Assembly (NCBI RefSeq): GCF_009857135.1
Contig: NZ_CP047318.1
Location: 1,240,001 to 1,304,000, forward strand
Source: Streptomyces sp. HM190
Lineage (GTDB): Bacteria > Actinomycetota > Actinomycetes > Streptomycetales > Streptomycetaceae
DNA length: 64,000 nt
Direction of reading: 5' to 3'
Numbering within the stretch: position 1 is the stretch's first letter; every line of letters starts with the position of its first letter. Both the position numbers and the translations under genes were made by a program. Shown here in pieces: positions 1 through 7,863 of the stretch. The notes below the pieces were generated by a model that was given only the letters and a program-made list of their open reading frames with translations, made no database searches and was not told the origin of the DNA.

Positions 1-918
1 GACCTGGGCGACCGCCTTGCGGACGGCGGGGTTCTTGGACCACTCGTACTTCGGGTTGAACACCAGGTAGCTGATCTCGGTGGTGGCGTTCTCGACGATC
101 TGGAGGCCCTCCTCGTCGCGGTGGGCCTTGATGTCCACCACGTCCTTGGCCCCGAGACCGCGGTAGACGACGCTGATCTCCTTGTCCTTGAGGGCCTTCA
201 CCAGCTCGTCCGACTGCTGGAAGTAGCGGATGGTGATGGCGGAGTTCTTGCGGTCGGCGATGCCCTCGTAGTTGTCGTTGCCGACCAGCTCCGCGGTCTT
301 GCCCTCTTCGTAGGACTTCAGGTTGTACGGCCCGGAGCCGGTGATCCCGCCGTCCTCGCGGAGCTTGTCCGCGGGGTACTCCGCGGGGTCCACGATGGAC
401 ATCGCGGGTGTCGTGAGCACGAGCGGGAAGGTCGCGTCCGGCTGGCTGAGGTGGAAGACCACCTCGCGGTCGCCCTTGGCCTGCACCCGCGACAGGGTGG
501 TCAGCAGACCGGCGGGGCCGCCGTTGACGTTGATCTTCTTGATCCGGTCGAACGAGTACTTGACGGCCTTGGCGTCCAGCTTGTTGCCGTTGGAGAACCG
601 CAGGCCCTCGCGCAGCGTGCAGGCGTAGGTCGTGCTGGCGTTGTCGGTGAACTCGCAGCTCTCGGCGGCGTCCGGCTCGGGGTCGGACCCGCCGGGGGTG
701 TAGTTCAGCAGCGGCTGGAAGACGTTGCGCATCAGCTCCCAGGAGCTGTCCCAGGCGGCCGCGGGGTCCAGCGTGCTCGGCGCGCTGGTGGTGCCCACGA
801 TGATGGGGGCCTTCTCCTCCGAGGCGTCCGAGGAGAACACACCACATCCGGCCACCATGGATATGGACGCGACCGCCGCGAGGGGCGGCAAGTATCGGTT
901 CCGGTTGAACACGTGCAT
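1..918 (-). CDS. ABC transporter substrate-binding lipoprotein (3' end cut by window edge)
   Basis: Extracytoplasmic solute-binding protein of the peptide/opine family (SBP_bac_5). The visible 306 codons start at ATG 918 with a short basic N-terminus, a hydrophobic segment and a lipobox SMVAGC with the acylated Cys at residue 25. The mature part has the usual family opening (GTTSAPSTLDPA, then LLNYTPG) and continues past the window start, so about the last third is missing. Its permeases and ATPases would lie outside the window. Family call is solid; the substrate is not deducible. Confidence 0.85.
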   Translation of the reverse strand, partial: MHVFNRNRYLPPLAAVASISMVAGCGVFSSDASEEKAPIIVGTTSAPSTLDPAAAWDSSWELMRNVFQPLLNYTPGGSDPEPDAAESCEFTDNASTTYACTLREGLRFSNGNKLDAKAVKYSFDRIKKINVNGGPAGLLTTLSRVQAKGDREVVFHLSQPDATFPLVLTTPAMSIVDPAEYPADKLREDGGITGSGPYNLKSYEEGKTAELVGNDNYEGIADRKNSAITIRYFQQSDELVKALKDKEISVVYRGLGAKDVVDIKAHRDEEGLQIVENATTEISYLVFNPKYEWSKNPAVRKAVAQV

Positions 919-1137
919 GCTCCTCGAAATGCCGTACCAAGAGTGGCCGAACGATACCGCAGGCCCCGCCGGGCGCCACCGTCCGGCTGGCAGAACCCTC
1001 GACCGGCTCCCGGTGACGGCGTGGTCGAGCCCTCGGTGAGGACTCGCGGCGGGCACCGGGGAGATATGGCGAAGACTCGGCGGAAGCCCTCGCGAACGCC
1101 CTCGGCGCCCCGCCGCGGTACGGGGCCCGCTCGCCGG

Positions 1138-1905
1138 TCAGCCGACCCCGGCGTTGAGGAAGATCCCCCCGTCGACCACGAGCGTCTGGCCGGTGATCCA
1201 GTCGGACTGCTCGGAGGTGAGGAACGCGGCGGCGCCGCCGATGTCCGAGGGCACGCCGAGTCGGCCGAGCGGGTAGGCGGAGGCAGCCTCGGCCTCCCGG
1301 CCCTCGTACAGGGCCTGGGCGAACCTGGTCTTCACCACGGCGGGCGCGATCGCGTTGGCCCGGACCTTCGGCGAGAACTCGTGCGCCAGTTGGAGGGTCA
1401 GGTTGATCATGGCGGCCTTGCTGATGCCGTAAGCGCCGATGAACGGCGAGGCGGAGACACCGGCGACGGAGGCGATGTTGACGATCGCGCCGCCGTTGTC
1501 CTTCTGCCAGGCGTGCCAGGTCCGCTGGGCGAAGCCGAGCGCCGAGACGACGTTGGTCTCGAACACCTTGCGCGCCACGTTCAGGTCGAGGTCGGCGATC
1601 GGTCCGAACACCGGGTTCGTACCGGCGTTGTTGACCAGGAAGTCGACGCGTCCGAACGCCTCCATCGTGCGCTCGACGGCCTGGGCCTGGTGGGCCTCGT
1701 CGTGGGCCTTGCCCGCGACGCCGATGACGCGGTCGGCGCCGAGCTTGTCGACGGCCTCCTTGAGGGCGTCCTCGCCCCGGCCCGTGATGCACACCCGGTC
1801 GCCGCGTGCCACGAGCGCCTCGGCGATGCCGTAGCCGATGCCGCGGCTGGCGCCGGTGATGAGGGCGACCTTGCCCGAAAGCTCGGGGAGTTCCACCGAA
1901 GTCAT
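1138..1905 (-). CDS. SDR family oxidoreductase (FabG-like)
   Basis: Classical short-chain dehydrogenase/reductase of 255 aa that probably reduces a 3-ketoacyl or similar carbonyl with NAD(P)H in the cytoplasm. The Rossmann motif TGASRGIG is at residues 17-24, followed by NNAG and the Ser...YxxxK active site (YGISK). The C-terminal GG..LNAG ending is complete. It starts 12 bp after the stop of the upstream SDR gene on the same strand, so the two are co-transcribed; such pairs are common in fatty-acid or steroid side-chain degradation. Exact substrate unknown. Confidence 0.9.
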   Translation of the reverse strand: MTSVELPELSGKVALITGASRGIGYGIAEALVARGDRVCITGRGEDALKEAVDKLGADRVIGVAGKAHDEAHQAQAVERTMEAFGRVDFLVNNAGTNPVFGPIADLDLNVARKVFETNVVSALGFAQRTWHAWQKDNGGAIVNIASVAGVSASPFIGAYGISKAAMINLTLQLAHEFSPKVRANAIAPAVVKTRFAQALYEGREAEAASAYPLGRLGVPSDIGGAAAFLTSEQSDWITGQTLVVDGGIFLNAGVG

Positions 1906-1917
1906 GTTCTGGGTCCT

Positions 1918-2679
1918 CTAGTTGAGCGGTCCGCCGGCGACGTACAGCACCTGGCCGGAGACGAATCCGGCGTCCTCGCCCGTGAAGTAGGCGATGGCGC
2001 CGGCGATGTCCTCCGGGCGGCCGACGCGCTGGACCGGGATCTGGGTGGCGGCCGCGGCCTGGAAGTCCTCGAAGCCCATGCCGACGCGGGCGGCGGTGGC
2101 GGCGGTCATGTCGGTGACGATGAAGCCGGGCGCGACGGCGTTGGCGGTGACACCGAACTTGCCGAGCTCGATGGCGAGGGTCTTGGTGAAGCCCTGGAGG
2201 CCGGCTTTGGCGGCGGAGTAGTTGACCTGGCCGCGGTTGCCGAGCGCGGACGACGAGGACAGGTTGACGATCCGCCCGAACTTGGCCTCGACCATGTACT
2301 TCTGGACGGCCTTCGCCATCAGGAAGGCGCCGCGCAGGTGCACGTTCATGACCGTGTCCCAGTCGGAGGCGCTCATCTTGAACAGCAGGTTGTCGCGGAG
2401 CACGCCCGCGTTGTTCACCAGGATCGTCGGGGCGCCCAGCTCCTCGGCGATACGGGTGACGGCGGCCTCGACCTGGGCCTCGTCGGAGACGTCGCAGCCG
2501 ACCGCGAGCGCCTTGCCGCCCGCGGCCGTGATCTTCTCCACGGTGTCCTTGCACGCGGCCTCGTCGAGGTCGATCACCGCGACGGCCCGGCCCTCGGCGG
2601 CCAGTCGTACGGCGGTCGCGGCGCCGATGCCGCGCGCGCCACCCGTGACCACGGCGACACGCTGCTCAGTGGTGGACAT
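1918..2679 (-). CDS. 3-oxoacyl-ACP reductase-like SDR
   Basis: 253-aa SDR very close to FabG in layout: TGGARGIG at residues 12-19, NNAG, an active-site Ser in NLSSSS and the YSAAK catalytic motif. I chose ATG 2679 (MSTTEQRV) because a GAGGAG ribosome-binding site lies 6-8 nt upstream. The open frame extends 34 codons further but that extension is low-complexity and lacks a site. It is the first gene of a two-SDR operon with the gene at 1138. Physiological role (fatty acid synthesis versus beta-oxidation-type degradation) is not resolved; a possible acyl-responsive operator lies about 50 bp upstream. Confidence 0.9.
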   Translation of the reverse strand: MSTTEQRVAVVTGGARGIGAATAVRLAAEGRAVAVIDLDEAACKDTVEKITAAGGKALAVGCDVSDEAQVEAAVTRIAEELGAPTILVNNAGVLRDNLLFKMSASDWDTVMNVHLRGAFLMAKAVQKYMVEAKFGRIVNLSSSSALGNRGQVNYSAAKAGLQGFTKTLAIELGKFGVTANAVAPGFIVTDMTAATAARVGMGFEDFQAAAATQIPVQRVGRPEDIAGAIAYFTGEDAGFVSGQVLYVAGGPLN

Positions 2680-2730
2680 TGCTGGTTCTCCTCGCCCTTG
2701 GGATGCGGCTCCTGCGGCTCGCCCACCCGG

Positions 2731-2744
2731 TGAGCGACCGCTTA
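2731..2744. promoter_or_regulatory. Possible TetR/FadR-type operator, AGCG-N2-CGCT dyad
   Basis: TGAGCGACCGCTTA contains a 4-bp dyad AGCG/CGCT, 52 bp upstream of the FabG-like start. Similar dyads precede acyl-CoA metabolism genes in actinobacteria (from memory). Single short palindrome, so only suggestive. Confidence 0.35.
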
Positions 2745-2817
2745 GTACCTTCAGCACACGTGACGCTAGAAGTCCTGGCACCCCGTGTCAACGCCCCACC
2801 AGGTGTGATCCCTTACG

Positions 2818-2853
2818 CCCGGCCGATCGGCGGCGTGTCGCCGTCCGGCCGGG
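2818..2853 (-). terminator. Terminator downstream of DUF3037 gene
   Basis: Hairpin with outer stem CCCGGCCG/CGGCCGGG, a 2-nt internal mismatch, inner stem CGGCG/CGCCG and a 6-nt loop, immediately after the stop of the DUF3037 gene. Confidence 0.5.
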
Positions 2854-2857
2854 GGTG

Positions 2858-3268
2858 TCAGCGGACCAGGAGGTCGAGCAGCCGGGCGGCCTCGGCGACC
2901 GGGTCCGAGGTGAGCCCCGTGTGCACGAGCCCGGCCTGTACGACCGTGGAACGCGGCGCGACCAGCCACCGGAACCGCCGTCCGGCGTCGTCACCGGCGG
3001 CCTGGCCCGCCGCCTCGCCGCCGGCGCAGACGCCCTCCACGGCCCGCAGGGCGGCTCGTACGCCCGCCACGTCCGCCCCCGGGTCCAGGGTGAGCAGCTT
3101 GGTCTCGTCGAGGTGGGTGCGGGCGGCGACGACGGCCCGGGAGCGGCTGTAGACGAGGACACCGGCGTTGAAGCACTCGCCGCGCTCGATCCGCGGCACG
3201 ACGCGCAGCAGCGCGTACTCGTAGACGTCCTGCCCGGTCGCGCCGGTGGCGAGGAAGCGGTCGCTCAC
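2858..3268 (-). CDS. DUF3037 domain protein
   Basis: 136-aa cytoplasmic protein that matches the DUF3037 family (QDVYEYALLRVVPRIERGECFNAGVLV near the N-terminus, a stretch typical of the family). The GTG start at 3268 overlaps the TGA stop of the HipA-like gene by 3 nt (GTGA), so translation is coupled. DUF3037 genes are recurrently found next to HipA-family kinases in actinobacteria; function unknown. The pairing suggests a partner or regulator of the kinase rather than an independent enzyme. Confidence 0.8.
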   Translation of the reverse strand: MSDRFLATGATGQDVYEYALLRVVPRIERGECFNAGVLVYSRSRAVVAARTHLDETKLLTLDPGADVAGVRAALRAVEGVCAGGEAAGQAAGDDAGRRFRWLVAPRSTVVQAGLVHTGLTSDPVAEAARLLDLLVR

Positions 3269-4020
3269 TTGATCCCCTCGATGCGTTCGTGGATGCCGGC
3301 GGCACGGGCGAGGAGCGGTTCCGCGTAGGCCCGCCGCAGCGCGTCCGGGGTGTCGAAGCCGGGCTCGTCCGCCAGCCACACGTCCGGGATCTCGGCGGTC
3401 ACCTCGGCGAGGAGTTCCTCGGTGATCAGGGGTGCGAGCGCGGCGGCGGCCGTCGCGACGTCGGGGCCGAAGCGGGCGAGTGCGTGGTCGGAGGCGTCGT
3501 ACGGCTTGGCTGCGGACGCGCGGGCGCCGGGCCAGTGGTGGTGCCAGATCATGGTGGCGCCGTGGTCGATGAGCCAGGGCTCGCCGTGCCACATCAGCAG
3601 GTTGGGGTTGCGCCAGGACCGGTCGACGTTGTTGATCAGCGCGTCGAACCAGACGATCCGTCCGGCCTCCTCGGGGCCCACCTCGAAGGCGAGCGGGTCG
3701 AAGCCGATCGCCCGGGTCAGGAAGTCCATGCCGAGGTTGGTTCCGCCGCTGGACTTCAGCAGGTCCTGCACCTGCTCGTCCGGCTCGCCGAGCCCGAGGA
3801 CGGGGTCGAGGTCGACGGTCACGAGGCGGGGAACGCGCAGACCGAGCCGCCGGGCCAGTTCCCCGCAGACGACTTCCGCGACGAGGGTCTTGCGGCCCTG
3901 TCCGGCGCCGGTGAACTTCAGGACGTAGGTGCCGAGGTCGTCGCCCTCGACGAGCCCGGGGAGCGAACCGCCCTCACGCAGAGGGGTGATGTAGCGGGTC
4001 ACAGTGACGTTTCTCAGCAT
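3265..4020 (-). CDS. HipA family kinase (short form)
   Basis: 251-aa protein related to the HipA Ser/Thr kinase fold. It starts near the ATP-binding region (TYVLKFTGAGQGRKTLVAEVV, with a candidate ATP-contacting Lys) and keeps a catalytic-loop-like DALINNVDRSWRNPNLL and a metal-site-like LIDHGATM. It lacks the N-terminal subdomain of E. coli HipA (about 440 aa). No HipB-type HTH antitoxin is adjacent; the translationally coupled partner is the DUF3037 protein. Kinase activity and target are inferred from fold only. Confidence 0.8.
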   Translation of the reverse strand: MLRNVTVTRYITPLREGGSLPGLVEGDDLGTYVLKFTGAGQGRKTLVAEVVCGELARRLGLRVPRLVTVDLDPVLGLGEPDEQVQDLLKSSGGTNLGMDFLTRAIGFDPLAFEVGPEEAGRIVWFDALINNVDRSWRNPNLLMWHGEPWLIDHGATMIWHHHWPGARASAAKPYDASDHALARFGPDVATAAAALAPLITEELLAEVTAEIPDVWLADEPGFDTPDALRRAYAEPLLARAAGIHERIEGIK

Positions 4021-4318
4021 TTCCTCAGGCCACCCACGCCGTTCCCCTTACGATCCATGGTCGCCTTGCAGCCACGGAAAGGTGCAAGGTGCCCGCCATC
4101 AGCCCTGGGGGAATCTGGGGAGTTCCGACCGGCATGCAGATCGCCCTGCCTCCCCAGCAGTCCGTCAACGGTTACTCGCCCCTTGCTTCCGGCCTCCGGC
4201 ATGAAGTGAGCATAGTAACCGAGGGTGATCGTCGGCGTGGAGTGACCGAGCCACCGCGCCACGGTCACTACGGATTCTCCCGCCTCCAGCACGATCGAAG
4301 CGTAGGTGTGCCGCTGCA
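4014..4318 (-). pseudogene. Tyrosine recombinase (integrase) C-terminal remnant
   Basis: The minus strand encodes RHTYASIVLEAGESVVTVA then RWLGHSTPTITLGYYAHFM, the last ~70 residues of an actinophage/ICE-type tyrosine integrase with catalytic Arg, His and Tyr. The frame continues into GRNSPDSP, which resembles the normal end of these integrases, and runs on to a stop at 4014. Upstream, family similarity stops abruptly near 4318 where transposase sequence begins on the other strand. No N-terminal or core-binding domain is present, so this is a relic. It overlaps the HipA-like start by a few bases. Confidence 0.75.
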
Positions 4319-4319
4319 C

Positions 4320-4749
4320 GTGGGAACGCCCGCACCCCGGCGCCCAGTTACGCTTCACCGACGCCGACGGGCTGCGTTCGACCTGCTTCGCCACCAACAC
4401 CACCGGTCAGAAGATCGTCCAGCTGGAGCTGCGGCACCGCCAGCGGGCCCGCGCCGAGGACCGCATCCGCTCCGCCCGCTCAACCGGCCTGGGCAACCTG
4501 CCCCTGCACGACAACGCGCAGAATCAGATCTGGCTGGAGCTCGTCCAGATCGCCCTGGATCTGCCGGCCTGGATGCCGGTGCTCGCCCTGACCGGCGCCG
4601 CCCGGCTCCGGGAGCCCCGCCGCCTGCGGCTCCGCTTGCTCTTCGCCGCCGCCCGCCGCCGACACCTCGGGTTCGCCCGCCACTGGCCCTGGACCGATGT
4701 GATCACAGAGGCGATCCAGCGACTCGCAGCCCTTCTGGACCCGGGCTGA
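4320..4749 (+). pseudogene. IS1380-family transposase C-terminal remnant
   Basis: Plus-strand frame reads FTDADGLRSTCFATNTTGQ, then ARAEDRIRSARSTGLGNLP, AQNQIWLELVQIALDLPAW and ALTGAARLREPRRLRLRLL, the typical C-terminal half of IS1380-type DDE transposases. The N-terminal half is missing; the fragment is joined to the integrase remnant at about 4318-4325. Downstream of the TGA, around 4870-4920, is a CACGAAAG-containing stretch that may be a decayed IS end. Not functional. Confidence 0.75.
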
Positions 4750-4941
4750 CCAGCACGTTCCCATCCCTACGAGTAGCACCGCCCCACCGGAGCCGTGGAA
4801 CCCGGCGCCCACCCGACGCGACAATCGGACCGCCGTCACACCCGAAAAACACCGCCGAACACCGATCGGCCGTTGGAAAGAGTTGACGGCCAGTCACGAA
4901 AGTTCGCGAGAGCAATCACAGTTGTCGGTTCGGCCCGATGG

Positions 4942-6003
4942 TCAGCCGGTGTGGCGGCGGGCGGCGTCCAGGAACTGGTCGACGTCTTCGGGGGTGTGGG
5001 AGAAAGAGGTGACGAGGCGGACGATGCCCGGCGCCCAGCGGTCATGGTAGAAGGTGTAGCCCTCGGCGAGGAGTCCCTCGGTTGCTTGTTGGGGCAGGCG
5101 GCAGAAGAGGATGTTGGCTTGCGGGCTGCCCAGGAGCTCGGTGCCGGGGATGGCTTTGAGGCCGTCGCCGAGCCGGGTGGCCATCGCGTTGGCGTGGCGG
5201 GCGTTGCGCAGCCACAGGCCGTCGGTGAGGTAGGCGTCGAGCTGGGCTGCGTGGAATCGCATCTTGGAGGCGAGCTGTCCGGCGCGCTTGGCACGGAAGG
5301 CGAGTTCGGTGGCCAGTGCGGGGTCGAAGGAGACGATGGCGTCGGCGGTCATCGCGCCGTTCTTGGTGGCGCCGAAGGACAGCACGTCGATACCGGCCTT
5401 CCAGGTCATCTCGGCCGGGGTGGCGCCGAGGTGGTCCAGGGCGTTGGCGAAGCGTGCGCCGTCCATGTGGACGCGCAGTCCTGCGTCCTTGGCGATGGTG
5501 GCCAGGCGGCGGATCTCGCCGAGGGTGTAGACGCTGCCGCTCTCCGTGGCCTGGCTGATACTCACCACCGTAGGCTGCACGCTGTGCACGTCCCCGATCT
5601 TGCGGCGCACCGCCTCGCGGAGTGCGTCGGGGTCGATCTTGCTGTCGTCACCGGGAACCGTGACGAGTTTGGCGCCGTTCGTGAAGAACTCCGGCGCACC
5701 GCACTCGTCGTTGTTGATGTGGCTGTCCGGGTGGCACAGCACGCTGCCCCAGGGCGGGGTCAGAGTGGCCAGGCCCAGGCCGTTCGCGGCGGTTCCGGTG
5801 GAGACCGGGAAGACCTCGACTTCACGTTCGAAGATCTCGCTCAGCCTGTGGCGGACGCTGCCGGTGAAGGGATCGTTGCCGTAGGGCAGGGCGTGCCCGG
5901 CCGCCGCCGCAGCGACAGCCTGCGCTATTTCGGGCGAGGCGCCCGCCATGTTGTCGCTGCTGAAGGCCCGATTGGAGGGGACGATGTCGGTGGTGGTGCT
6001 CAT
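4942..6003 (-). CDS. Low-specificity L-threonine aldolase
   Basis: 353-aa PLP enzyme that would cleave L-threonine (or other beta-hydroxy amino acids such as phenylserine) to glycine plus an aldehyde. PLP-binding Lys214 lies in FGATKNGAM; the substrate/PLP region DSHINNDECG and HMDGARFANAL are family hallmarks. ATG 6003 (MSTTTDIVPSNRAFSSDN) fits the family N-terminus; the frame extends further upstream without similarity. It is the last gene of an operon with the XRE-cupin regulator (16 bp upstream) and the AlaX-like editing protein, linking glycine/serine/threonine handling with tRNA(Ala) proofreading. Confidence 0.9.
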   Translation of the reverse strand: MSTTTDIVPSNRAFSSDNMAGASPEIAQAVAAAAAGHALPYGNDPFTGSVRHRLSEIFEREVEVFPVSTGTAANGLGLATLTPPWGSVLCHPDSHINNDECGAPEFFTNGAKLVTVPGDDSKIDPDALREAVRRKIGDVHSVQPTVVSISQATESGSVYTLGEIRRLATIAKDAGLRVHMDGARFANALDHLGATPAEMTWKAGIDVLSFGATKNGAMTADAIVSFDPALATELAFRAKRAGQLASKMRFHAAQLDAYLTDGLWLRNARHANAMATRLGDGLKAIPGTELLGSPQANILFCRLPQQATEGLLAEGYTFYHDRWAPGIVRLVTSFSHTPEDVDQFLDAARRHTG

Positions 6004-6019
6004 GGGCGGGTTCCTGGGC

Positions 6020-6595
6020 TCAGGGGCTGATGGGGGAGGCAAAGACGACGGTGATGTCCACCGCCTCGGCGGCTGTGCGGTAGAAGTGCGGGGCGTCGCC
6101 GGCGAAGGCGAGCATGTCACCGGGGCCCAGGTCCTGCGGGGCATCGACCGGCCCGGCGGTCACGTGCCCGGCTGCGATGAGCAGGTGCTCGATGGTGCCG
6201 GTGGCGTGGGGGACGCCGGTCAGCTCTGTCTCGGGCGGGATGCGCAGCCGCCAGATCTCCAGGCTGTTGCCGCTACTGATGCGGCGCAGCAGTTCCCGGG
6301 CGACCTCGCCCGGTTCAGCGGGCGTGCCCGGCCGGTAGACGGGGCCGGTGTCGGCGTCGCGCGCCAGCAGGTCCGCGATCGGGATGCGCAGGACGACCGC
6401 GATCGCGTCCAGGGTGTCGATCGTCGGGTTGCCCTTGCCCGCCTCCAGCTGCGACAGAGTGGCCTTGCTCAGCCCGGCTCGCCGGGCCATCTCCGCGGCG
6501 CTCATGCCGCGCTGCTGGCGGCGCAGACGGATCTTCGCGCCGACCGCGGCCGCGGTACTGCTCACCGGCTGCCGACCTGACCCAGGCGCAGCCAT
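6020..6595 (-). CDS. XRE family regulator with C-terminal cupin domain
   Basis: 191-aa DNA-binding regulator. The N-terminal HTH_3 domain (about residues 18-75, IRLRRQQRGMSAAEMARRAG then LSKATLSQLEAGKGNPTIDT) precedes a cupin barrel (about 115-190, HATGTIEHLLIAAGHV then PGDMLAFAGDAPHFYR) that usually senses a small ligand. Its ATG shares one base with the upstream AlaX stop (TGATG), so expression is coupled. It most likely controls its own operon through the GTTC...GAAC boxes at 7320-7374. Ligand unknown; an amino acid such as threonine, serine or glycine is plausible from context. Confidence 0.9.
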   Translation of the reverse strand: MAAPGSGRQPVSSTAAAVGAKIRLRRQQRGMSAAEMARRAGLSKATLSQLEAGKGNPTIDTLDAIAVVLRIPIADLLARDADTGPVYRPGTPAEPGEVARELLRRISSGNSLEIWRLRIPPETELTGVPHATGTIEHLLIAAGHVTAGPVDAPQDLGPGDMLAFAGDAPHFYRTAAEAVDITVVFASPISP

Positions 6596-7317
6596 CAGTG
6601 GCTCCGGTGGCTGGCACTGTAGGACACGCGGATGCACCCCTTCTTCACCTTCAGCGTTGGCAGGACCACCTCGGCCAGATCGCCGAGGCTGCGCACGTGG
6701 GTGCCCCCGCACGGCACGCAGTGCAGTGTGTCCAGGTGCACCAAGCGCCGCCCCTCACCCTCGTACCGCGCGAAGACCGGCAGATCGTCGGCGATCGCGG
6801 CGGCCACCGCGTCCCGCAGCGCGGCGGTGACCTCCTCCCGCCCTTCCCCATCGGCCAACCGGGCGTCTTCCTGTGGCGCCTGGAACTCGATGCGGGCCTG
6901 ACCTGGGAAGTGGTTGTTGCTGAGCAGCTCCCAGCCCTGACGGCGTCCGACCGCCTCGACCAGGTGCCCGGCCGTGTGCAGCGCGGCGTGCGTCACCCGG
7001 GCCTGCACATCGATCCGCGCCCGCACCTCCTGCCCCACCGTGAGGGGCGGCAGCTTGCCGCCGTCGGGCTCCACCGCCACGACCAGCCCCGACTCCCGGT
7101 CCCGGACCGGGACGACCTCCACGTCGTCCAGCCAGCCCCGGTCGGCGGGCTGACCGCCGCCCTGCGGATGGAACAGGCAGTGCTCGACGGCAGCCCACGG
7201 TGCACCGCCCCGCTCACCCACGGCGATCACCTGTGTCTCGACCTGATCCAGATACGTGTCATCCAGGTACGTGGCGACCTGGACAGCTCCCTGAACTGTC
7301 TGGCTTGAATGAACCAT
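6595..7317 (-). CDS. Alanyl-tRNA editing protein (AlaX-like)
   Basis: 240-aa stand-alone homologue of the AlaRS editing domain that would hydrolyse Ser- or Gly-mischarged tRNA(Ala) in the cytoplasm. Zinc-site motifs are visible: HTAGH (HxxxH) and CGGTH (CxxxH). The beta-barrel part (HCLFHPQGGGQPADRG) is also present, so this is the medium-length AlaX type. The ATG at 7317 is only 6 nt after a TATAGT -10-like box, suggesting a leaderless transcript. First gene of the operon with the XRE-cupin regulator and threonine aldolase. Confidence 0.9.
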   Translation of the reverse strand: MVHSSQTVQGAVQVATYLDDTYLDQVETQVIAVGERGGAPWAAVEHCLFHPQGGGQPADRGWLDDVEVVPVRDRESGLVVAVEPDGGKLPPLTVGQEVRARIDVQARVTHAALHTAGHLVEAVGRRQGWELLSNNHFPGQARIEFQAPQEDARLADGEGREEVTAALRDAVAAAIADDLPVFARYEGEGRRLVHLDTLHCVPCGGTHVRSLGDLAEVVLPTLKVKKGCIRVSYSASHRSH

Positions 7318-7319
7318 GG

Positions 7320-7374
7320 GTTCACTATAACGAACGGACGCCCGACGATGAACATAGCGTTCAGTAAAACGAAC
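7320..7374. promoter_or_regulatory. Two GTTC-N8-GAAC boxes overlapping the AlaX promoter
   Basis: Boxes at 7320-7335 and 7359-7374 read on the minus strand as GTTCGTTATAGTGAAC and GTTCGTTTTACTGAAC, consensus GTTCGTTWTASTGAAC. Between them TGAAC-N5-GTTCA (7349-7363) forms another perfect 5-bp dyad that shares arms with the second box. The first box contains the presumed -10 TATAGT, so binding would block transcription. Likely operator of the XRE-cupin protein. Confidence 0.6.
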
Positions 7375-7402
7375 TAGGGTGTCGCCGACACACTCCTCGC
7401 CC

Positions 7403-7684
7403 TTTGCCAGCCCCTCCCCGGACCAGCGCCTCACCCAAGGTCACCCCTACCTGTACAAGCTGCTCGCAGACCGAGGCCACACCGTCTCGGGCTGGATCCG
7501 TGAACGGCGGCTGGAGCAGTGTCACCGGGACCTCACCGGTCCCGCGCTCGACACGCTGCCGGTGGGCGCCGTCGGAGGGCGCTGGGGCTTTCCCGACCCG
7601 GCCCGCTTCAGCCACGCCTTCAAGGCCGCCCACGGGATGAGCCCCGGCCAGGCACGGGCCGCCGCTCAGGCCTCGCGCCAGTAG
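7403..7684 (+). pseudogene. AraC family regulator remnant (second HTH only)
   Basis: The frame encodes VSGWIRERRLEQCHRDLTGP, then PVGAVGGRWGFPDPARFSHAF and KAAHGMSPGQAR, which is the C-terminal half of an AraC-type DNA-binding domain. The first helix-turn-helix and the whole N-terminal sensor domain are absent; upstream residues (SPTHSSPFASP) show no similarity. No plausible start or ribosome-binding site precedes it. A relic, probably fused to the promoter region of the AlaX operon by deletion. Confidence 0.65.
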
Positions 7685-7833
7685 TCGTTCGCCGCCGCGA
7701 TGGTGGCGAACGCGACCGCCACGACCTGCGCGACGGCGATGAGCGAATCCGCGTTCTCGGCGTACTCGGGACGCAACCGGCCGCGTGCGGCGTCGTCCGG
7801 CTGCGTCGCCTTCACCACCAGCCGGGCGGCCAC
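7681..7833 (-). pseudogene. Unknown gene remnant with strong coding bias
   Basis: A minus-strand frame of about 50 codons (HLVAARLVVKATQPDDAARG, then SLIAVAQVVAVAFATIAAAN, ending DYWREA) has G or C at nearly every third position and a normal TGA stop, as expected for a real gene's 3' end, but no convincing start or ribosome-binding site. It converges with the AraC remnant. I do not recognise the family. Probably the tail of a truncated gene. Confidence 0.35.
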
Positions 7834-7863
7834 CAGGTGTAACCCACACGGAGACAAAGATGA

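Noticed and set aside
121..2733. 870-codon open frame on the plus strand
   Set aside because: It runs antisense to the SBP and two SDR genes, has no recognisable motifs and is an artefact of high GC, where antisense frames lack stops.
4014..4403. Functional integrase with an adjacent tRNA attachment site
   Set aside because: Only the C-terminal catalytic part remains and no tRNA-like cloverleaf was seen nearby.
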